From Molanna angustata (Eukaryota; Arthropoda; Insecta; Trichoptera; Molannidae), in NCBI GenBank assembly GCA_963576475.1, contig OY754972.1, positions 29,304,107 to 29,368,106 of the forward strand: DNA of 64,000 bases, given 5' to 3'. This document shows positions 57,943 to 64,000 of this stretch, piece after piece. The notes beneath the pieces were generated by a model, which did not search any database, was not told where the DNA came from, and saw only the letters and a program-made list of their open reading frames with translations. Every line of letters begins with the position of its first letter. Position 1 is the first letter of the stretch. A program made the translations under genes and the position numbers.

Positions 57943-58138
57943 TTATTTTGCATTGCTTCTCGGGTACTATGTCAAATATTAATTTAACACGCACTACATA
58001 ACAAGTTGCCACATGTTTATTGTCTCATAGATTCAGACTGAAAATACGACAAAAAATAGTCTCCAGCGGAAATCGAACCCGGGACCATTGGCTCTGGAGT
58101 CTGGATCTAATTACTAACAAAGTAAGCCACCAAGGCCG
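57943..58138 (-). mobile_element. SINE-A copy
   Basis: Minus strand starts GGCCTTGGTGGCTTACTTTG, B-box GGTTCGATTTCC, and ends near TACCCGAGAAGCAATGCAAA. The GTGGCAACTTGTTA landmark is kept. Several small deletions. Confidence 0.8.
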
Positions 58139-58186
58139 TCTAATTTGCCTCTCACTCTTAATCACTCTGCTCTAACAGGAACTTCT

Positions 58187-58515
58187 AACATATTATACTA
58201 TTAACATATTACATATTTCACTATTTACATATTACATATTACACTGTTGACATATTACATATTACACTATTAACATATTATTAACATATTATTAACATTA
58301 TAACATATTATTTACATATTAACATATTATTAACATATTAACATACTAACATATTATACTATTAACATATTACATATTTCACTATTTACATATTACATAT
58401 TACACTGTTGACATATTACATATTACATTATTAACATATTATTAACATATTATTAACATTATAACATATTATTTACATATTAACATATTATTAACATATT
58501 AACATACTAACATAT
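58187..58515. repeat. 161-bp tandem duplication of ACATATTA-rich DNA
   Basis: Unit 1 begins at 58187 and unit 2 at 58348, with the start word AACATATTAT/C recurring at 58509. Each unit is itself built of short ACATATTA and TTAACATATTA repeats. Units differ at only a few bases. Confidence 0.9.
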
Positions 58516-58772
58516 TACACGATTCTAAGCCGGTGTCTCACAGTATTATAAAAAAATGACCTAGTAATTATGTTTCAAAGAAATGGAGGAAAGAAGAAGG
58601 GTATTTAAAGACTTATAGCAAGAAAGAGAGTATCTACATTAATTGGAAAGTGCTGATGAAGAAAAACTCTCCATACAAAATTTGATGGTCGTTCCTAGCA
58701 ACTTACGCAAGTGAAACTTCGAATAACACGCATGCGAATACGAACATATTCATAAAATAATTTATTTAGTTA

Positions 58773-59462
58773 CTAGTTGCATGTAATACATGAGATCCAA
58801 CTGTCGATGGCGATTGTATGCATTATTGAAGAATACTTACCAAACTATAAACACATAAACACAAATTAATAAATGTTTTTAGATATCGAATATTTTTACT
58901 ATTGCATATGCGCAAACATTGGATTTTTTCCCTGTCGGGAGTCAAAGATATTTTTTAACAGATTTTTTAATTATCTCAATAGAGACGAAGTTGGAGTATT
59001 TACTGTATTAACCTTGATTTCCCGGTTTTCCTACAGTAAATATTCCAACTTCGTCTCTATTGAGATAAATAAAAAATCTGTTTTTAGATATTTTGTTTTC
59101 TATGTAAAACATGTCAGGATAGAATAGTATGGAGGTCAGTCTTTTTTCTTACCTAAAATATGAAAACAGCATGATGATATTATGTTTGTATGTTTGGAGA
59201 TTAAGTATCAAACTATTGAGTCCTGTGAATATTGTGTAGTGTACATATATTGCCTTACAAATTGTATGAAACGATGTCGTCACTAAATTCATTTTTTATA
59301 ATAATTGTTACAAAAAGTTTGAGATGTTCTACTACATTGGTATTTTTTGACTTCAAAGTTGGAAAAACCGTGAAAAATATAGACAAATCTCGCGTATGTT
59401 TGCTTGATACTTTGTCGATATATTAAGAGAAATACATTCTCTTGAACAAATCGACAGTTGGA
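58773..59462 (-). mobile_element. HelA copy interrupted by foldback F
   Basis: 3' CTAG at 58773-58776 with hairpin CATGTAATACATG, 5' end at 59462 (TCCAACTGTCGATTTG), 5' hairpin GAGAAATACATTCTC. The microsatellite-bearing middle is deleted. At 58887 a family F inverted dimer interrupts it. Confidence 0.85.
58887..59078. mobile_element. Small foldback (inverted dimer) of family F
   Basis: Begins CGAATATTTTTACTATTGCA, the family 5' end, runs through CCCTGTCGGGAGTCAAAG and CTCAATAGAGACGAAGTTGG to about 59009, then returns on the opposite strand (TATTCCAACTTCGTCTCTAT) to AAAAAATC. The 13-base word TGTTTTTAGATAT flanks it at 58874-58886 and 59079-59091, and the flanks join into an ordinary HelA body, proving insertion. 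Confidence 0.85.
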
Positions 59463-59936
59463 ACAGTATTTTTTACATCTTTGAGATTTTAAAGGTAGGT
59501 AATTTGAAGAGATCATCACAAACTTTGAGAATCATTTAACCACCCCTTTATGTTTCATCGTGGCTCGACAAGTAAGTTACCCCACGCGGAACTAGGAATC
59601 TTATTATGGCCACATCAAAGCTCTTTTTCTCCGACACACGAGGCAGCTTGTACCTACACGTCAAGGGCCAATTACTCTGCCCAACACAACTGCCACTTGA
59701 CACAAAAGAGACAGAACACAGGTTAGAAGCGTCTATTGACTCGTCAAAGGATGCAACCACTCTACTCTTTATTCAAACTTTTTCTACTTGGAAAAATTTC
59801 ATTAGGATCGAAGTACTTGCTCTTGCTCACTAAAAAGGTTTGACTTAGCTTTAAATACATCTAATTGATCAGTAAGGTTACTCATGATAGGTTTTTAATA
59901 CCATATGATATCTAGCCTTATTCTTAAAATAAAAAT
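59463..59936. other. Unassigned DNA
   Basis: 59560-59780 is less AT-rich and open on the minus strand for 70 codons ending near a stop at 59548 (includes FLVPRGVTYLSSHDE). It may be the end of an old retroelement, but I cannot name it. Confidence 0.35.
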
Positions 59937-59952
59937 ATAAAAATCAGTACCT
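59937..59952. repeat. Target-site duplication, left, of RTE copy
   Basis: ATAAAAATCAGTACCT is repeated exactly at 61092-61107 on the other side of the RTE fragment. The interval 61050-61091 also contains a near copy (TCACTACCTACTCAATC), so a local tandem duplication complicates the right boundary. Confidence 0.65.
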
Positions 59953-61050
59953 TCTTCTTCTTCTTCTTCAGCCTATTTCCGTCCACTCCTGAACGAAGGC
60001 CTCCTCCATTTGACTCCACGTCGTCATGTCCTGTGCAGTTTGCATCCAGGATGTGCCAGCATATCTTGTTATATCGTCCCTCCACCGCAGCTGCGGCCGC
60101 CCCACACCTCTCTTTGTCATACGAGGTCTCCAAGTCAGCACTCTCTTTGTCCACTTCTCGTCCGAGCTTCTGGCTACGTGTCCCGCCCATTTCCATTTCA
60201 GAATCGCCACACAGTGGATTATATCTGTTACTTTTGTTCTTTCTCTCACCGTTTCGTTTCTTACCTTGTCTCTTAGTGACAGACCCAGCATGGATCTTTC
60301 CATAGCTCTTTGGGTGACTCGCAGTTTCTCGGCACTCAGTTTATACAGAGTTACTGTTTCTAGGCCATATGTAGCAACCGGCAGCCCACACGCTTCATAT
60401 ACTTTCCTTTTCAGGTTTATGGGTGTTTTCCGATTTTTCAATATATATATATCCCATTTTTCCGAAGGCAGCCCAACTTAGTCCAGTCCTTCTTTTGATT
60501 TCAGCCGTCTGGTTTTCTTTATCCAGTCTAATGTTGTGACCCAGGTATATATAATTTTGAACATTTTCTATGTTGCTGCCTTCAACCCTAATATGAAAGT
60601 CGTTTGTGCCCATTACTTTTGTTTTTGTCAGGTTCATACATAGTCCCACATTTTTGGAGACCTCATTTAACTCTAGCAGCATTTCTGCCAGCTCTTGGGG
60701 GTTGTTGCTAACCAGGACAATATCGTCAGCAAATCTTAGATGGCTTAGTTTTTTCCCATCAATGCGGACACCTTTGTTTTCCCAGTTTAGCTTTTTAAAG
60801 ACGTATTCCAATGCCAATGTGAACAGTTTTGGGGATATGGTATCACCCTGTCGGATTCCTCTTTTAACTTCTATTTTATCTGTTGACCAGTCCTCATTAA
60901 ATTTAACATGTATCGTTGCATTTTTGTATAAGTTTTTTATTAGCGTTGTATACCTAGAGTCTATTCTTGCTTGATCCATCCCTGCCAGTATGGCCCATGT
61001 TTCAATGGAGTCAAAAGCTTTCTGGCAATCGACAAACCCTAAGCATAGAA
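59953..61050 (-). pseudogene. RTE-clade LINE, RT domain to C-terminus, frameshifted
   Basis: Frame 1 (61060-60395): FVDCQKAFDSIE (motif A, catalytic D11), RGIRQGDTISPKLF (residues 68-80, motif B), FADDIVL (D112 and D113 of motif C), GLCMNLTKTKVMG and NYIYLGHNI. Frame 2 (60441-59968): PVATYGLETVTLY, WKWAGHVARS, RGVGRPQLRWRDDI and WSQMEEAFVQEWTEIG, then stop. The two frames should be joined; the break lies at an ATATATATAT run (60440-60451), so slippage is the likely cause. A (GAA)n tail (CTTCTTCTT at 59953-59969) ends it. The endonuclease domain is missing because of 5' truncation. All three catalytic aspartates remain. Confidence 0.9.
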
Positions 61051-61091
61051 ATAAAATCACTACCTACTCAATCATAATCATAAAAATAAGC

Positions 61092-61107
61092 ATAAAAATC
61101 AGTACCT
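61092..61107. repeat. Target-site duplication, right, of RTE copy
   Basis: Second exact copy of ATAAAAATCAGTACCT. Confidence 0.65.
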
Positions 61108-61164
61108 ACTCAATCATAATCTATGTACATTCATTAAAAATAATCAGTGCTAAGTTCAAACTGT

Positions 61165-62321
61165 CATTATTATTATTATTTCGGGCTCTTTAACACCTTC
61201 TCAGGTTTGACACCTGGTGGGATTTGGGGTAGCACGAGCAATGCTGCCAAGTGCTATCCTTACTGAGTATATATAATATGTGGTGTTTTGTGTGTTGGTG
61301 CCATGTGTAGAATTTATGTGTTAGTAAGGTCAGTAGTGTCGTCGATTTGGAGGAATTTCCTCACCAGTCTGCATGTGTTTAATATGGCTGCTTTTTGCAT
61401 GGTGACGTATGTGTGTTTAGGTAATTTGATGGTTTCTAAACTGCTGAATAAGTTTAATGGAATAATACCTGTGGTGGAAATTACTATTGGTACTATTATC
61501 TTAGATTGCATGTCCCAGATTCGCTTGATTTCGTCTTGCAAGTCAGTGTATTTTCTAATTTTTTCGGTTGTAGTTGTTTCGATGTTGTGTGTATTTGGTA
61601 CGGCGATGTCAATTAACATTGTATGTTTATTTTGTTTATCTACAAGTGTAATATCTGGTCTATTATTATGTATGGTTCTATCAGTTAGGATGGATCTGTC
61701 ATAGTATAGTTTGTGAGTGGAGTTTTCAAGAACTGGTGTGGGTGTGTATTTATAATAAGGCATTTTGTCATTTTTATTTATTAGTTTGTGTGCAATAGCT
61801 AATTCTTGGTGGATGATGTTTGCGATTTGATTATGTCTGTGTGTATAGTCATTTTGTGTGAGAGTGACGCATGCCCCTGTAATGTGCTGGATGGTTTCTG
61901 ACTTTTGGTGGAATTTTCTACATAGGTCAGTTTGTACTACATTGTCTTTCATGATGTATTTCCTGTAATTCCTTGTTTTTATTACCTGATCCTGTATAGC
62001 TAACATGAACCCTTCCATTTCTGGAAATAACTCTGATATTTCCAGCCATTTATTTGAAGCACTACAGTCTACATGGATTTTCTTTAAGTCACTAGCGTGT
62101 CTTCCATGTAATTCCTTCCGTTCCCAATTATCACATTTATTTTTGATATGTTTTATGGTGTCTATGGGCTCTATATCCCGGCAGGTCAGGTCTAGTGGGG
62201 TGAATCTTTTGTCTATTTTATTTATTGTATCGTGAAGCTGGCTAGTATTGCCCTTTTGGTGAAAGAAAGTTTTTAGTGAGTGAATTTGCCTGTTGTTTAA
62301 ATGCGCGATATCAATATTATT
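61165..62321 (-). pseudogene. R4/Dong-like LINE fragment with restriction-like endonuclease domain
   Basis: A 234-codon minus frame (62018-61314) continues upstream in frame to about 62300. Features by residue in the 234-codon part: a degenerate zinc knuckle with C33, F36 in place of the second Cys, H45 and C50; RHNQIANIIHQEL; then P121-D122 and D137, matching the PD-x12-14-D signature of the restriction-like endonuclease of R2/R4-type elements; KYTDLQDEI; VPIVISTTGIIPLNL; MQKAAILNTCRLVRKFL near the end. The RT domain is missing. The 3' UTR leads to a (TAA)n tail at 61165-61180. The 5' side stops at another TAA run (62320-62334). R4/Dong assignment is inference from these traits. Confidence 0.75.
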
Positions 62322-62965
62322 ATTATTGGATAGGAGTGGGACCTTTCACCCCTGCACTGCGACCATATTTGATCTATTGTGTACCTCCCTTTAAGGTTGT
62401 CATTTCAATAGCCTTTCGGTTTCTTGAATAAAGTCCCATATTTTGCAGATTGAGATGCCTCCCACGTCCTTGGGTCTTAGTATAAAGGCTTTCAGGTGTT
62501 TTTGTCTGGATTCCATTAGAGCTGGACACTCACAGATCACATGAGAAGCTGTTTCTTCCTCTCGTTGACACTTTCTACAGTTTGGTTCATCAGCGATCCC
62601 CATTATGTAATGGTGTCTTTTCAGATGACAGAGACCAGTGAATAAACCAGTCATTGTTCTCAACTGTTCTCTGCTGAGATTTAGCAGCTTCCTTGTCCTT
62701 TTTTTGGAGGGCCCTTCAATGAATTATTTCACCTGTCGTTGTCCACAACTGGCTTTCCAGAATTCTCTGTGTTGAACTGTTTTCCAGTCTTAAATTGATT
62801 TTTTATCCGTAGTTGCAGATAAGCCAACTGCTGTTCAGGTCCTATGAAAGGTACCCCTGATCCATTTTTGGCTAGCTTATCTGTTCTCTCGTTTCCCTCT
62901 ATACCTTTATGCCTAGGTACCCATACAAGATGTATTTTGTTGTATTCGCCTGTCTGTCTTTAGTA
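62322..62965 (-). pseudogene. LINE fragment: RNase H end plus C-terminal zinc knuckle
   Basis: From about 62960 the minus strand reads HLVWVPRHKGIEGNERTDKL, the HxGxxGNExxDxLA signature of RNase H, then IGPEQQLAYLQLRIK, stops and frameshifts around 62660-62740, and an 87-codon frame (62663-62400): MTGLFTGLCHLKRHHYIMGI, CRKCQREEETASHVICECPA (C-x2-C-x8-H-x4-C knuckle), and a stop. This is the usual C-terminal layout of Jockey/I/R1/LOA-type LINEs that carry RNase H. The 3' UTR ends in an AAT run at 62322-62337. Confidence 0.82.
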
Positions 62966-64000
62966 TTGCATAAATTATTATAATGAATTACTTGATCTTA
63001 AAGATTTGTAAAGACTGAATTTTATCTTATCTAACTTCTTAAATAGCCCTGCAGTTGGCTTCGAAAGCTTACTTGAGTAAAATACAATATACCTACTAGG
63101 GTTTAAAATCATCATATCCCAATTTTAAATGTGTAGATATGTAATTTTTATTGTGTAGATATGATAAATAGCTTAAACGTATCGTAATATGGAATTTTCG
63201 TAAATCAGAAGATATCAAATTGTTTAACAGAGTTCAAGTTCAATGTGAAACCTTTTAGTTATAAGCAAAGTAGTCCTTTGCTATATGAAGTTGTCCAATA
63301 TTTTTTTATAAATATGGTCATTAATAGGATATACATATAACGCTAAACCTAGTAGTGACTGAAAACATGAAATATTAAAACCGCCTTATGCATTAGAGTT
63401 ACTCGTTAATATGGGAAACTGTTGTGTGCGTTAAACTAAATAGTGCTATGTTCAAAAGCTATCTTATGGGAATTATTGTTTGGTTTAACGTTTTTCATAA
63501 TTCATTAAAATGGTTTAACGTTCATGGATGGAACTTGTGCTACGGCAGTAAATACTACCTAGGTAGGTATAGTGTGGGCATAAAATTCCTGGATTTTCGT
63601 ATTAACATTGCAGGAGTTATTTTCACATTTACAAGTGTTCAAGGATTTCACGGTGTGGTGCATTGAGATTGTTCGCTGTATTTCGAAATTATTGTTGATT
63701 TTATTTCCGTCACACACTACTCGCTTTTTCTCTCGTTCCGTCTCTTTCTCTCTCTCTCTTCTGGCTGGTAGGAGTTCAGTCCGCTTTGCCACCCCCACCT
63801 CACGTCCACGAGTGCTCCCTGCGACGCGGCGAAAAGGAAAAAAATACACGTTCAAGCTAATTTTCATCTTTAAATGTTCAAGTTATGATATTGCCAGTGG
63901 CGGCACATAATATTAATAATACTTAATTTTTCTTCTCAACTGACAATGCCAAAATATTTTGATTCAATAAAACAATAAGAGTTTAGCAAATACCTTAAAT
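62966..64000. other. Unassigned AT-rich DNA
   Basis: No gene recognised. A pyrimidine-rich, (TC)n-containing patch at 63725-63765 and a GC-richer patch at 63770-63840 are open in short frames on both strands (63559-63910) with no domain. CTTCGAAAGC at 63060 resembles a motif common in dispersed repeats. Confidence 0.4.

Noticed and set aside
60010..60974. Plus-strand frames of 88-151 codons
   Set aside because: Antisense shadows of the RTE-type ORF2 on the minus strand.
61288..61704. 138-codon plus frame with hydrophobic stretches
   Set aside because: Antisense of the R4/Dong-like coding fragment.

Overview
The window looks like non-coding nuclear DNA of an insect, most likely a moth or butterfly (Lepidoptera). 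The pointers are indirect. It is very AT-rich, with frequent GGTACCTA-like words. It carries tRNA-derived SINEs of the lepidopteran kind, canonical Helitrons ending in CTAG or CTAA, RTE-like and CR1/Jockey-like LINE remnants, and a fragment resembling the Dong/R4 group known from Bombyx. I found no intact host gene, rRNA, functional tRNA, CRISPR array or prokaryotic operon. The long open frames are either microsatellites read as protein or pieces of transposable elements, so the window is best read as intergenic or deep intronic sequence.

The dominant player is one non-autonomous Helitron family, here called HelA. Its consensus runs 5'-TCCAACTGTCGAT ... ATCGACAGTTGGA-TCT-CATGTgttACATG-CAACTAG-3', inserts between A and T, is about 1.05 kb long and contains a CA/TG microsatellite. 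At least a dozen copies or pieces occur: 288, 1627, 2928, 8444-12075, 20893, 37010, 44524 and 58773. The 8.4-12.1 kb block is a nested array: a plus-strand host copy is interrupted by a truncated minus copy and then by two minus copies joined exactly head-to-tail (10869/10870). A second Helitron type (HelB) lies at 39731-40218 (minus) and 54291-54856 (plus).

Other families by region. 0-7 kb: SINE-A, a LINE remnant (1819-2930) and a palindromic MITE (5678-5860). 12-18 kb: a LINE tail, a short repeat (family G), a full SINE-A, a THAP-domain remnant (15423-15620), a TIR element (16350-16941) and a duplicated CRE/YY1-like block. 19.2-20.4 kb: three huge (TA)n arrays separated by inverted repeats. 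22.0-22.8 kb: a large foldback (inverted dimer) of repeat family F, with a smaller inverted dimer inside a HelA copy at 58.9 kb. 23-37 kb: mostly unassigned AT-rich DNA with scattered SINE-B, SINE-A and LINE scraps and a GC-rich island at 34.6-35.1 kb. 43-48 kb: three LINE remnants. 51.5-52.4 kb: a TIR element. 53.4-55.4 kb: two minisatellites around HelB. 56-62.9 kb: four LINE fragments, including an RTE copy with target-site duplication and an R4/Dong-like endonuclease-domain fragment sitting in the TAA tail of another LINE.

Nothing here works together as a pathway. What the window shows is how elements nest, dimerise and use each other as targets. All family assignments come from reading motifs by eye, without database searches.
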